NCBI GenBank assembly: GCA_013368445.1
Contig: JAACJO010000007.1
Location: forward strand, 1,984,001 to 2,048,000
Reading direction: 5' to 3'
Source: Leucocoprinus leucothites
Taxonomy: Eukaryota; Basidiomycota; Agaricomycetes; Agaricales; Agaricaceae
DNA: 64,000 bases
Below are positions 1 through 10,221 of the stretch, piece by piece. The notes under the pieces were generated by a model, which was given only the letters and a program-made list of their open reading frames with translations, was not told the origin of the DNA and did not search any database. Both the position numbers and the translations under genes were made by a program. How positions within the stretch are numbered: the stretch's first letter is position 1; each line of letters begins with the position of its first letter.

Positions 1-1073
1 GCACGGATCTACATTCTAAAACTGCTAGCATCCTTGGAATTTCGCGTAACGCTGCGAAGGTGTTTAACTATTCTCGAATCTACGGTGCTGGACAGAAACA
101 TGCAATGCTTCTACTCCTACAATCCAATCCCTCCATGGAGCCTGAGCAAGCTCAAAAACTGGCGCAAAATCTGTATGCATCAACAAAAGGCAAGAACACA
201 CATCGAACCGACTTTTTCGGCCACAAGTTTTGGTATGGGGGATCGGAGAGTTATGTGTTCAACAAGCTGGAAGAAATCGCCCTCTCCGATAACCCACAGA
301 CCCCTGCCCTCGGATGCGGTATTACACATGCTCTCTCGAAGAAATACCTCCCAGAAGCTTTTGGCTCCGATTACATGACATCCCGAATCAATTGGGTTGT
401 CCAATCTTCTGGGGTTGACTACCTGCACCTCCTCATCGTCTCCATGCAACATCTCATTAAGAAATACGATATTCAAGCACGATACCTCATTTCTGTACAT
501 GACGAGCTGCGATACCTGGTCAAAGAAGAAGACAAATACAGAGCTGCCCTCGCACTACAGATCGCCAATCTTTGGACGAGGTCGCTGTTTGCGTACAAAC
601 TTGGCATGGACGATTTACCACAGGGCGTTGCTTTCTTTTCAGCAGTTGATGTGGATCATGTGTTGAGAAAAGAAGTAGACATGCCTTGTGTCACACCATC
701 TCAGCCGAACCCGATACCGCCTGGAGAGAGTTTGGATATTACACAGGTGTTGGAGAAGACGAATGGTGGGACGTTGATGAAGGATGGGTCGCCTATGCCG
801 AGTGATGTTCCGAGAGAAGAGGAGTATGAGGGACATTTGGAGGGGTATGTCAAGCTGGAAGGTCTTACGCACCGGTCGAAGAGTGCCGAGTTTTTGAAAG
901 CGCAGGCTACGACGGATTTTAATGAGATTAAGGGACTGGCGCAGCTTGAGGCGAGGAAAAAGGGTAATGTGATGAGGACGGCAAGGCCGAATTATAAGAA
1001 GCTCAAGAGAATACCTTTGGGCAAGGGTGATATCGATTTTGCAGACTTGGTGGATAAGCTGTTGAATTCGTGA
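1..1073 (+). CDS. MIP1: Mitochondrial DNA polymerase gamma, C-terminal part (5' end outside window)
   Basis: Family A DNA polymerase that replicates mitochondrial DNA. The reading frame is open from base 3 and ends at TGA 1071-1073, with no intron in the visible part. The first codons give the end of motif B (RNAAKVFNYSRIYG, the fingers helix that binds the incoming nucleotide). Motif C is visible as VHDELRY, with the catalytic HDE at 498-506. The fragment FGSDYMTSRINWVVQSSG upstream of motif C is also typical of fungal polymerase gamma. After the palm domain there is a basic C-terminal extension of roughly 150 residues, as in yeast Mip1. The exonuclease and most of the polymerase domain must lie to the left of the window. 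This is not the mitochondrial intermediate peptidase gene (also called MIP) that marks mushroom A mating-type loci. Confidence 0.93.
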   Translation, partial: TDLHSKTASILGISRNAAKVFNYSRIYGAGQKHAMLLLLQSNPSMEPEQAQKLAQNLYASTKGKNTHRTDFFGHKFWYGGSESYVFNKLEEIALSDNPQTPALGCGITHALSKKYLPEAFGSDYMTSRINWVVQSSGVDYLHLLIVSMQHLIKKYDIQARYLISVHDELRYLVKEEDKYRAALALQIANLWTRSLFAYKLGMDDLPQGVAFFSAVDVDHVLRKEVDMPCVTPSQPNPIPPGESLDITQVLEKTNGGTLMKDGSPMPSDVPREEEYEGHLEGYVKLEGLTHRSKSAEFLKAQATTDFNEIKGLAQLEARKKGNVMRTARPNYKKLKRIPLGKGDIDFADLVDKLLNS

Positions 1074-1344
1074 AACTGACGTTCGCAGTCAGTTGGTTTT
1101 TTCTTCGTTTGGGATACGTTTCCTCTCTGTTCTTTGGGGTGCATCATTCGTTGTTCATACTTCATCTGACATTCGCTTTTCCTAAGTTATTATACATATT
1201 TATCCCATCTCATGCATCGCGTAACACGAATAATGAATGTAATCTCTAGACCAAAGTAAATTTATACCATTACACGTCTACTTGATTACGGGAAGGAAAC
1301 ATTACGCAAAAAGTCAGAAATTGTCGTTATTATTATGAATTTAC

Positions 1345-2818
1345 TCAATCTTGAGGCGGGACATAAGGCTCGACAAGCATCGTACTGAACTCTTTGAGTT
1401 TCTCCGGACCACGTACTTCTTCTGTCAGGAGAGGGAGCAACACGATATGGAAGAACTCGTCGTAGAGCTCGTGTGCCTCATTAAGATATTTCTGTTGCAT
1501 CTTGTGACGAACGCTACAGTTTTCACAGTTCGAATCTGGGTTTCACAGGGATTAACAGAGGTGGTGTTGAGAAAAATGAGTAGCTTACTCCTCTTTGGGA
1601 ACAAGAGCTGATTCACGACGATATTGTGCGTGTCGATTTCGTATGTTGTGAGTTCTTGTACAAGACGCTCCGTTTCGTATAGCGATAAGAATTCGGATAT
1701 GCAGACGCAAACAAACGTTGTTTTCTCCTGAATGAATAGGGAAGGGATGAGTTGTTAGATGGAAGGGGTTATGGTGCGTTATGGTAGACGCACGGGATCC
1801 TTGAATTGTGTGTTAACCTCTGTGATGATAGCTCTCATAGAGTCCAGCTTGGCGAACATGTCCTCTTGAGTGCCACTATCACCGCCCATCATGGAAGACA
1901 TCTAAATAATAGCGACCGTGCGTTGAGAGGGAGTAAAAAGTGGATAGGCGAGGCACGTACTTGGTTAATCACAGGTCCAAAGCGCGATCCTAGGGTGCTT
2001 AGTTTGCCTAATGCCTTCTCCAGGACACTAGGGAACGACAAGAAACGAAGGGTATGGCCAGTAGGTGCGGTATCAAACACAATAACATCATATTCCATCG
2101 ACTTGACATGTCTAGAGGCAACAGTCAAAAACAGCGCTAGATTGAGAAGTATGAACGCGCGTACTTCATGATTTCCGCAAATCCCATAGCTTCGTCGACA
2201 CCAGGAATAGCAAACGCAAGATCCTGCATCATAGAGCCCATCATACCATTCTGGTCGGCTAAGTAAGGATTTCAAAAGACCAGGTGAATAAGAGACCTCT
2301 GGTGGAGCTAATGATAGGGGCATAAGACATACAGTTCTCTACCATTTCTTGAATCGCACTGGTCGGGTCGATTTCCATAGCGAAGAGATTGTTGAACCCG
2401 TTCACCTTTGTGGCATCCTTGCCAAATTTCTGACCAAAGGCGTCGGACAAATTGTGTGCAGGATCCGTGGACTGGAGGAAACGAAAGGTGGGTAGCTGGT
2501 GTCAGTTTCTCGCATGCGGTGTAACGGTGACGATGAGCGCACGATGAGCAGTACAGATTTTCGGACTTGGGCTAGTTGGATGGCAAGAGAGCACGATGTG
2601 GTTGTTTTTCCTGGTTAGCAGGAGCAGTTAAGAAGATGATGTGGACTTTATAAAAGTAGATGTTGCCTGACCTACACCACCCTTACCACCTAGAGGCGAA
2701 TAATATCAGACGAATTTTCGGAAAATAGAATGATATGCGTACCACAGAAGATCCATCTGAGGGTGGTCTGGTCGAGGACGTTCTGGAGAGTGGGAGGGAG
2801 AAGATCGCCTTCTGACAT
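1345..2818 (-). CDS. GET3: GET3/ArsA ATPase, tail-anchored protein targeting
   Basis: Cytosolic ATPase that carries tail-anchored membrane proteins to the ER receptor GET1/GET2. The first exon starts [17 protein letters not shown] and runs into the P-loop GKGGVGKT, which is split by an intron near 2690. Later exons give [17 protein letters not shown] (switch I region), [13 protein letters not shown] (switch II) and, near the C terminus, the zinc-binding CxxC as CENC (1516-1527), the pair that joins the Get3 dimer. The end reads [20 protein letters not shown], as in other Get3 proteins, with stop TGA at 1345-1347. About six short introns interrupt it. It is divergent from SRP68 with only 52 bp between start codons; GET2 lies 17 kb to the right. 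Confidence 0.95.
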
Positions 2819-2870
2819 GATTGGAGGTGGATGAAGAAAGAGATCAGAGCTGACTTTCCTCTTCACCACG
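2819..2870. promoter_or_regulatory. 52-bp divergent start-codon interval of GET3 and SRP68
   Basis: Only 52 bases separate the ATG of GET3 (minus) from the ATG of SRP68 (plus). The interval is purine-rich on the plus strand and shows no TATA box. Either both 5' UTRs are extremely short, or the transcripts start inside each other's coding region and overlap. Both start codons are supported by conserved N-terminal sequence directly downstream. Confidence 0.7.
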
Positions 2871-5070
2871 ATGTCTACAATTCAGTTCCACGGTAATTTC
2901 ATCTTCTCCGTCCCTACCCCCACACTCATCCTTCGTAGCTCTTCACCTTGCTAATCAGCAGCGAAATGCTTATGGCTTGCGCTACAACGACCATGCAAGA
3001 TACAGGTAAGCGCTTTACTGGATTTATCTCTGTCGATTGCTGATGTTCAATTCAACATAGAAAGCACTGCACTAATCGCACCCACCGTCTTCGCTCTACG
3101 CTAAAGATGACACATGGAAAGGGTCGGGAGTTCAAGAAAATGCCACCTATTACGCCAGAGATAATAAAAGAGGGACAGTAAGCATGTTCCTTACGTCTCT
3201 TAAACGTCTTTTCATTAACCTATCCCTAGTCTCGAATTGTTTCTTTTTGAGGCCGAACGCGCTTGGTCTTACTCGCAAGACCTCATCAATCAATCGCTAC
3301 TACCTGCAAACCAAGAAAACGCCAAAACTCTTCGCCATTCTGCCACAGGCCGCTTCCGCCGTGCCGTACACTGGTCCACCCAGCTCTTATCTCACTGCCA
3401 ATCGCTTTACGCCAGCTCTCGCCTTTCCGCAGCCGCTCTCCTCCAAGTAACGATCTACACTGTCATCATCAATGGCCGATTTTTGCGTTACAGAGAAGAA
3501 TTTGAGGATGCGGTTGTTCAGCTCAGTGTCGCTCGCTCTTTATTGGACGATGTAGCTGCTGCTGCTCAGACCAGCAGAGATCAAGCCCTAGCTGTCTTGT
3601 TTTCCGACGAAATAGGTCCTGAGATTCGATACTGTGCTCACGAACTCGGACGAGCCAAGTCTTACGATGTTGATGGTATTGTCGCTGAATTGGCGCCGAA
3701 ATTCCGTAACTCGATCGTTGAAGATTGCGATGCCATCGTCGAGAAACTTCGATCTGAAGGACGTGACTCTGCAAAGGGCAGCCAGCAACAAAAACTTCGA
3801 GAATTACTTTGGGAGGAGAAGCCTGTTCCAGTCAGGAATCCCGAGCTTGTTGATGTCCTCCTAAAGGTCCAAGATGCTGAAGATAAGCTTGCTAGTCAAA
3901 CCACGGGTGATTCCACCGCCGATGGTACCAAGCTCACTCGAGAGAAACAATCAAAGAAGGGAGTGGCAGCCTACGATGCTATCCTCTCTGCCTTGAGCGA
4001 CGCAGAGGATGTCACTCGTAAATTGGTCGAAGCACAGCAGGTAAGGAATCTTATCCTTTTATTCGCTTATCCCATATTCACGCCTATCCAATAGGTGAGC
4101 GGTGGAACCTCCTCCGGAGGAACAGGTGGAACCCGTGATATCCATTTCGTACACGCCTATATCGTCTACCAACTCCTCTCTCGCCGTATCCAGCGTGACC
4201 TGCTCCTCACGTCCGTCCTCCTCGCATCTCAGAACAGTTCCAAGGATTCAAAGTTCACCTCCGTGAATCCAGAACAAGTCGATAACCGTCTATATCCCGC
4301 CGTTGTCAAACTCCTAGAAACAGTCGTACAAAGTTTGGATCAGATGCGCACCCTTAGTATCGTTGATGACAGTCCCGATTTGGCTTCTGCTCTGGAAGCG
4401 AGGCTGACGTTCACCAAAGCCCGCAGGTAAATTCATCGATTTCCTTTTAGGAATAGAAATATTAATCCCTATCTTTTATGTGCAGATGCCTCTTCCTTGC
4501 GCACTGCTACACCCCACTCAAAAAATACGCCGAGGCGCTTACCCTCCTGCAACACGCCTCCATCCACCTACGCGAAACATCTACTACCCTCTCGCTACTC
4601 TCCTCCTCCCTCACCTCCTCCTACAACCTTAATTTCTTCCCACTCACCCTGGACGCCATCAAGTCCCTTGAGGATTCCCTCTCCCATATTTCTCTCCAAT
4701 ATAAGCGCACATGGTTCTCACACAATGGCGGGTCTACCACCCGTCATCCAAAAGACTATGATAAACCTACATTTTTCAATATCGCGCTAAACTATGTCCC
4801 GTTGAATATGGATCAGTTGATGAAGAGAGCTGGGAAGGAGGTATCTCCTGTGGTGGCGAGTAATAAACAAGATATGACTGCTGCGAAGGCTCCTATCCAG
4901 GCCGTCAAGCCTGCTATACAGGCAGAAGGTACGCAGGAGTCGAAGAAGACGTCGGTGGCGACGGTTTCCAGGGCAAAGATTGAGGAAACATCACCGACTA
5001 CTCCGAGCCCCAGAACCAGTCTCGCGGTGGTATTAGCAGTCTTTTGGGAGGGTGGTGGGGTAGGAACTGA
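2871..5070 (+). CDS. SRP68: Signal recognition particle subunit SRP68
   Basis: SRP68 is a large protein of the signal recognition particle that binds 7S RNA and pairs with SRP72 during co-translational targeting to the ER. The start [20 protein letters not shown] and the following [20 protein letters not shown] are the conserved N-terminal RNA-binding region; the body is helical. Introns fall after 2891, 2946-3060, around 3180-3231, 4041-4094 and 4429-4486. The last exon stays open to 5104 in one frame, but the frame one base over ends in [15 protein letters not shown] with TGA at 5068-5070. That frame is reached by one extra C in the CCCC run at 5008-5011, so 5070 is preferred as the true end; the C-terminal 25 residues are the uncertain part. 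Confidence 0.9.
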
Positions 5071-5509
5071 GCCACATAGCCCATTAGTCGTGCCTCGGAA
5101 CTAATCTTTGTGTAGTTTACTACAAATTACTACTGCAAGACTTGTGGTGCATTTTGTATTTGTTGCGTTGGGCGTGTCAACATCACATTTGTTCAGCCCC
5201 TATGTCATGGACGAGTCACTACAGATAAGTTGAGGTATGTGTACACGACATAGGGAACCTAAGCACTCACGTCCAAAGTTGGACGAAACAACTAAGGGGC
5301 GTAAGTGGGTGTCTGTGTAAACTTATATATATATAATACAATCATCTTTATGGACTACGTTCAATATCTTTGAAACGAGTAATATGTAGTTGCAAGAATT
5401 GCGGGTTCAGAGTGCATGAGAGAGCAAAAAAAAAAAAGAGAGAGTCCACATTCCCGTTTTGGAGTGCCAGCCTTCTTCGCAGTTTATAACAAATGCTTCC
5501 TCTTCCCCA
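5071..5509. other. Convergent intergenic region
   Basis: Shared 3' region of SRP68 and the ankyrin gene. It holds a short TA repeat near 5325-5338 and an A-run followed by GA repeats near 5428-5445. No gene is seen. Confidence 0.6.
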
Positions 5510-7827
5510 TCATGCGCCTTCGACTTCTTTAGCACCATACCGCTTCAATGTCTCAACCACGTCATGATGTTTACGCTCCTTAGCTAATTCAATCGGTCGA
5601 TGATTATCTCCATCTGAAATAGCGGTCAGACTGACGCAAATCCAGCATTTCAGTACTCGCAGCTCACCTGACGCATTGAGATCTACGCGTTTTGACCCTG
5701 CCTCTGCCAGAGCCTTGACCACACGATTATGCCCGTTCATTGCAGCCAGATGAATTGGTCGTCGGCCATGACAATCTGAAATACATAGCAGTCAAATTAA
5801 TGCGATACTCAAGATTTTAGCACTTACTTGCTACATTAAGATCAACCCTACAGTCTGATGGCTGCTCGACCAGGAACTTGACCACTTCGACGTGTCCATG
5901 AAATGAGGCCATATGAATGGGTCGCCGACCTCGTTTATCTAGATTACCGGTCACGCTGGTGCATGATCTAATATCCCTTTGCTTACCTGACGCGTTGAGA
6001 TCAGCACCATTTTTGGCAAGTAATTTAACAATACGAGTACATCCACTCTTTGCAGCCAGATGAATCGGTTCTGCACCCCCATTATCTGAAATCACAGTCA
6101 GATTCACATCGAGCTTAATGATTCAATGTCTAAATGTTTACCTTTTGGATTGATAATGGCCTGTTTTGACACTAGTAGCTCAACGATATCTTCATTTCCA
6201 TTTGAAGCAGCTAGGTGAATTGCATATCGGCCACAATGGTCTAAATCAAATTCAGGATTGACTCGTTTCTCTTGAGATTTGCATGCATACCGGGGATATT
6301 GATATCAATCTCTTGATTTTTTAGTAAGTTCTCCATTACCTCCTTAACCCCAAGCTCTGCAGCTATATGAATTGGCTCTGAAGGCACATCTTCCGCCTTA
6401 TTATCATCCCCATTCCGCTGCTCGCGTGGTGCTATGGGAACGATAAAATTTTGATTAGGTTTTCTCAGGCTAAACAAAGCCAAGATACTTGCACATTGTA
6501 AGAGCATTCTCATGATCCATATCCATAATGGCTTCTGCAATCTTGCGCAGACCATCCTCATCTACGACAGGTTGAAGGATAAATGACAGTTGTCGTCCTC
6601 AAAGAACTAGGAGGCATGCTTACTGAAATGTCCTTTCTCAGCACCATTATCGATCAATGTCTTTGCTATCTTGAAATGTCTTTGCTTTGCAGCAACCACT
6701 GCAGCTGTATCCTTGGATGAGTCACCTTGAGGATGTAATTAGTAGTTATATCCGACATGAATAGTGTCACTACCTTTGGAGTCTATCGGAGCCCCAAGCT
6801 TCACAAGATAAGAGGCGATCTCATGATTATCTGATTGACAGAGAAAGAGAAGAAGTTCGCCGAGTCTCCTGGAGCTCCGCTCGAGAAGTGTTTCCACTAG
6901 TTCTCGAAGAGGAACAACTAGCAGAAGAAGCGCAAGTATCTGCCCAAAGGTCCAATCTGAATCACCGGGCTCCGACAAGGCAGTGTTTGCTTTGATTACT
7001 GTTTCTGTAAGGACTAGGAAGAAGATGTCTGTCATTAAGAGAGATATCAATCCCAGTGAGATTGACAAGGTGATTGTTTTTATGGGATTGGAAGTGGATT
7101 TGTTGAAAGAATGGATCAACGAATGGGTTGCATGGTATAACAAAAAAAAGAAACCAGCAGGTATCATGAGGTTGAATCCCGGAAGGAGGATGAGGCTGTA
7201 GGCCAAAAGCGATATTGCTCGATAAGAGGTAGATGAAAGGTGAACACTAGGCCCAAAGACCAAGGCAGCCATAGAACATGTTGGTTTTTCCCCAAAATTG
7301 GCTGGCCGACTCCAGAGCCAGATCCCGACTGCCGCCATCAGTGTCAGGTGTAGTGACCCAGTGACGAAAACCTCCTTGCCATTCTTGACTTCCCCGCCAT
7401 TCTTGACTTCCATCCTCCACTTCTTCCACAAGGTTCGGAGCAATAAACGTAATGAGAGCGCAGATTCCCGATCCGAGTCAGACAGCCACAGATCGAGCTT
7501 GTGGTGTGCGAAAAGAAGTAAATAGATAAATGTGTTTGTGTTGTTCATCCAACTGAGATTCAGGATGATAGTCGCATGATAGTTTGTGACGGTCGACGTC
7601 AAAGCTTGGACAATTGTTGAAATAAGAATAGCAAAGGCCGTGAGGAGGATGGTCACTGATTGTTTCTCCAATGTTTCGAGTTCTACCACGGAGACATTTT
7701 TATCTCGTAGTGACCAGATTGCGGGGACAAGGCTCAGAATATTCTGAACGTAGATCGCAATTCGGACGCCGAGGCCAGAGATGTCCGGATTGGCGGGAAT
7801 TTTGCAGAGTACGTTAACAGCGGACAT
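5510..7827 (-). CDS. Ankyrin-repeat protein with N-terminal multi-pass membrane region
   Basis: Starts MSAVNVLCKIPANP at 7827. The first exon (to about 6739) encodes some six or seven hydrophobic segments, for example SVTILLTAFAILISTIVQAL and ISLLAYSLILLPGFNLMIPA, then enters the first ankyrin repeat (NHEIASYLVKLGAPIDSKG). Seven or so further repeats follow, mostly one per exon, with cores such as PIHLAAKSGCTRIVKLLAKN and PIHMASFHGHVEVVKFLVEQ; introns sit at nearly the same place in each, just after the inter-repeat DLNASG-like turn. The end is KRYGAKEVEGA. The family is not one I can name; a membrane-tethered scaffold is an inference. Exact exon ends between 5740 and 6740 are approximate. 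Confidence 0.8.
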
Positions 7828-8849
7828 AGTAGTCAGTAGAGCAGAAAGCGGTGGCGGCCAGCTGAAAGCCGGGCAGAGCTCAGGATTAAATCAAGAGATA
7901 CGAAAGTAGATGTGGTAGAGTGAAGGAGGGGAAGAGATTGAGAGTTTTTCAGCGGATTTGAAGCAGCCAAGATATAGCTATAGTTATGCATTCCAGAATA
8001 CTAGTTCTGATATGCCCGGTCACAGTGCTACTTCCCGCGTGATATTCTTACCGAAGGCCAATAGAGCAGGCTGAGATTTCGAAGATTGAAATGGAGGGTG
8101 TGAGAGAGGGTGGCAGTGAAGGCGTCGTAGCACCCGAGGTATTCTTGCCCTTTGGATAGTACTACATAGCCTGCAATGCCCATAACACAAGGTAGTATTA
8201 CCTCGCACTACCGCCAAGACATTGGCTGGGAAGGATGCATGATGATAACAAGCCAGTAGTGGAGAAGTAGAAAACCGCGAGGTAAATATTTTAAGTTGCA
8301 CCAGAGAGAGAAACGAGTGGGTTATGGGTAATTTTCGTGGTGCGAGCTGAGAGCAGGTCTGGGAAGTGAAGCGAAACAATAGGGGACGGAAAGAAGAGTT
8401 TCAAGGTGTTGAAGAAGCCCCGATGCATGATGCGAGATTCAAGATGCATGCTATTGACCTTGTGTGTTGCGTGTTAGCTGTGCTCCCAGAAACAATAACA
8501 AATGTTCCCCAGAATAACCACATGTACATATCTTGATATCTTGATATCTTGACGATTACAGTTTTCTAGAGAAGATTATCTGTAATCCTGGGCTTGGTAT
8601 TTACCCTTTTTGAGAAACTTCGTTCTCTGGCAGCGCTTTGAAAGAAACCAGTTTTGGCCATGCCTTCGCTGTTATAAATATGCCTTGAAATCCTCTGTGG
8701 CCCTAATACGGTCCTTTTCGCACTGGTGGTGGTGCATTATGTTGATGAAAGAGGGTGATCATGAAACGTAAACCCGCGTCTTTATCATCTAGGCTGTACA
8801 TGGCTGACAAACCGAAAGAAGCTGAAAGCGTTAGCTATGTTGATCCGTG
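7828..8849. other. Upstream region of the ankyrin gene; weak minus-strand coding signal at 8027-8470
   Basis: Mostly non-coding. On the minus strand, an ATG at 8454-8456 or 8421-8423 is followed by open stretches containing FTSRFSTSPLLACYHH, a sequence that resembles fungal mitochondrial presequences, and then, across a possible 31-nt intron, VLAVVRGYVVLSKGQEYLG. The pieces do not join in a single convincing frame and no family is recognised, so no gene is called. Confidence 0.3.
8529..8552. repeat. Short tandem repeat, 8-bp unit
   Basis: Three copies of an 8-bp unit (TCTTGATA and variants) lie in tandem. The repeat is too small to assign a role. Confidence 0.6.
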
Positions 8850-9375
8850 CTTCCCTAAACTAATGGCGCTTTTCCTTGGCCAAAAGTACCAGTCACCTCG
8901 GAACGTGAGTTCAAGTCCAGTCTCATCCTAATTTCTCTAAAAAGGAAACACTCAGTATCTTACCGGCTAAAAGTAGCTCTCAGAACCGTACTGTACTGAC
9001 CACGCGAGTATGGCGAAAGCGGTTACAGTACCCACTATTTTCTGTTGCATCTCGTAGGACAGAGAGTTGATCTGATCATGCGTATTTGTTGAATTAATCA
9101 TTACCTGAGCATCAGCAGCGCCCAGGAAGACAAGATTAGAGAAGCGTAGCTTCAGACAATAACCGATGTATCTGTACTTACGAAGGCCATAAGACACCTT
9201 GCGGTTGATGCGAATGATCTAAAGGACCTCAGGGGTTCAGTTGGGGTGACGAATTGGGAGGGAATGTTCACACCCATCAGAGAAATCCTTTTTTTCCGAT
9301 GTGACCTTTTAGCCATCGTCGACTAACAACAACTCCATGTGATATATGTAGTAATGGCTGATAGACGAATGTGAG
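8850..9375 (-). pseudogene. Degenerate Rab-type GTPase copy
   Basis: A decayed relative of the Rab gene at 12952-13961. The best-preserved piece (9197-8970) reads GLRKYRYIG, LVFLGAAD and GTVTAFAILAW, matching GIRKWVDDL, RLLVGNKID and GVVAAFTMLAR of the intact gene. After the same intron position, EIRMRLDLNSRSEVTG (about 8935-8880) matches EIRMRQLEFDSNSRFAATG, and is followed by an in-frame TAG. The nucleotide stretch containing CATCCTAATTTCTCTAAA is identical in both copies. A trace of the exon after the DTAGQE motif seems to survive near 9320-9365, but no P-loop exon is found. Confidence 0.7.
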
Positions 9376-9559
9376 GCTATGATCGCTCAGTTATGGCGTC
9401 CATCAAGACATGAATGCATGAAGCCTTAGTACCCATACACACTAATTTATCACACAGCGTCGAATTTGTGGACATCCACCATTCTCTTGTCATAATGGTT
9501 CGTAGTTTAAAATAAGTTTGTCATCTAACAATCATAGTGTTGTTGAATGGCCATGGACT

Positions 9560-9960
9560 CACAATGACCTATCATTTGTTACCTGCCTGGTGGATATCAA
9601 TAAACCGTGCCCACATCTGCCTGCGATTACTACAAGCAATTGTGAATAGGTAAAGTATCGAGGGATAGTAAACAATTGGCGTAACATTAGTAGTTTAAGT
9701 TCTCGGCTGCCCTCAAAAACTGTCCTTACTTGTAGAGGACATGCTTGGCTATCTAGCCAAATTCTAGCGTGGGCGGAAATATTGGTAGTAAGGGTGTCTG
9801 ACACCGAGCTTGGTATATAGACCTGGGGCCAGTGAGATGAGCCTTCCCATCCTTACGAGTGGAGTGGGCGACATTTTCATGCACAGCTCGTAGACAGATT
9901 CCGGGTTAATGCTGTTCTGGCTGACCGTAGCGATCAGTCTATACCTGGATTGCATTGTTG
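9560..9960 (-). pseudogene. Possible relic of the SEC4 3' end
   Basis: About 60 bases at 9800-9860 resemble, at roughly 70 percent by eye, the last intron/exon boundary of the SEC4 gene (near 14520-14580), including the CTCCxCTCGTA acceptor and the following AAGxCTCxTCTCA. A second weaker match lies near 9563-9595, where the SEC4 stop region would fall. No open frame remains. The rest of 9376-10221 shows nothing recognisable. Confidence 0.35.
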
Positions 9961-10221
9961 GCGTGTAAACCTGTGAGTTCTTCCTGGTGTGGTTACATCG
10001 CCTTTGAGTGAAGCGCTGAGTTCCTTGTTTCTGCTATCTATAGCATATCATTAGAATTGATTCGTCAGAAGCTTGCAATTCCATCGCAGAGTCTTCCAAC
10101 CACACCAGTTCTTGAAATGTACCCACAAAAATGACCTTCCCGAGTCATTGTATCTGGTAGGCATTATAAATGATAGGTTAAGCGAGCAGGTTACACATGT
10201 CTGTGTCAACATAATAAGGTA

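Noticed and set aside
1..1073. Marker for the A mating-type locus through the name MIP1
   Set aside because: The gene is DNA polymerase gamma (MIP1 in yeast), not the mitochondrial intermediate peptidase (MIP) that flanks mushroom A loci. No homeodomain genes are present.
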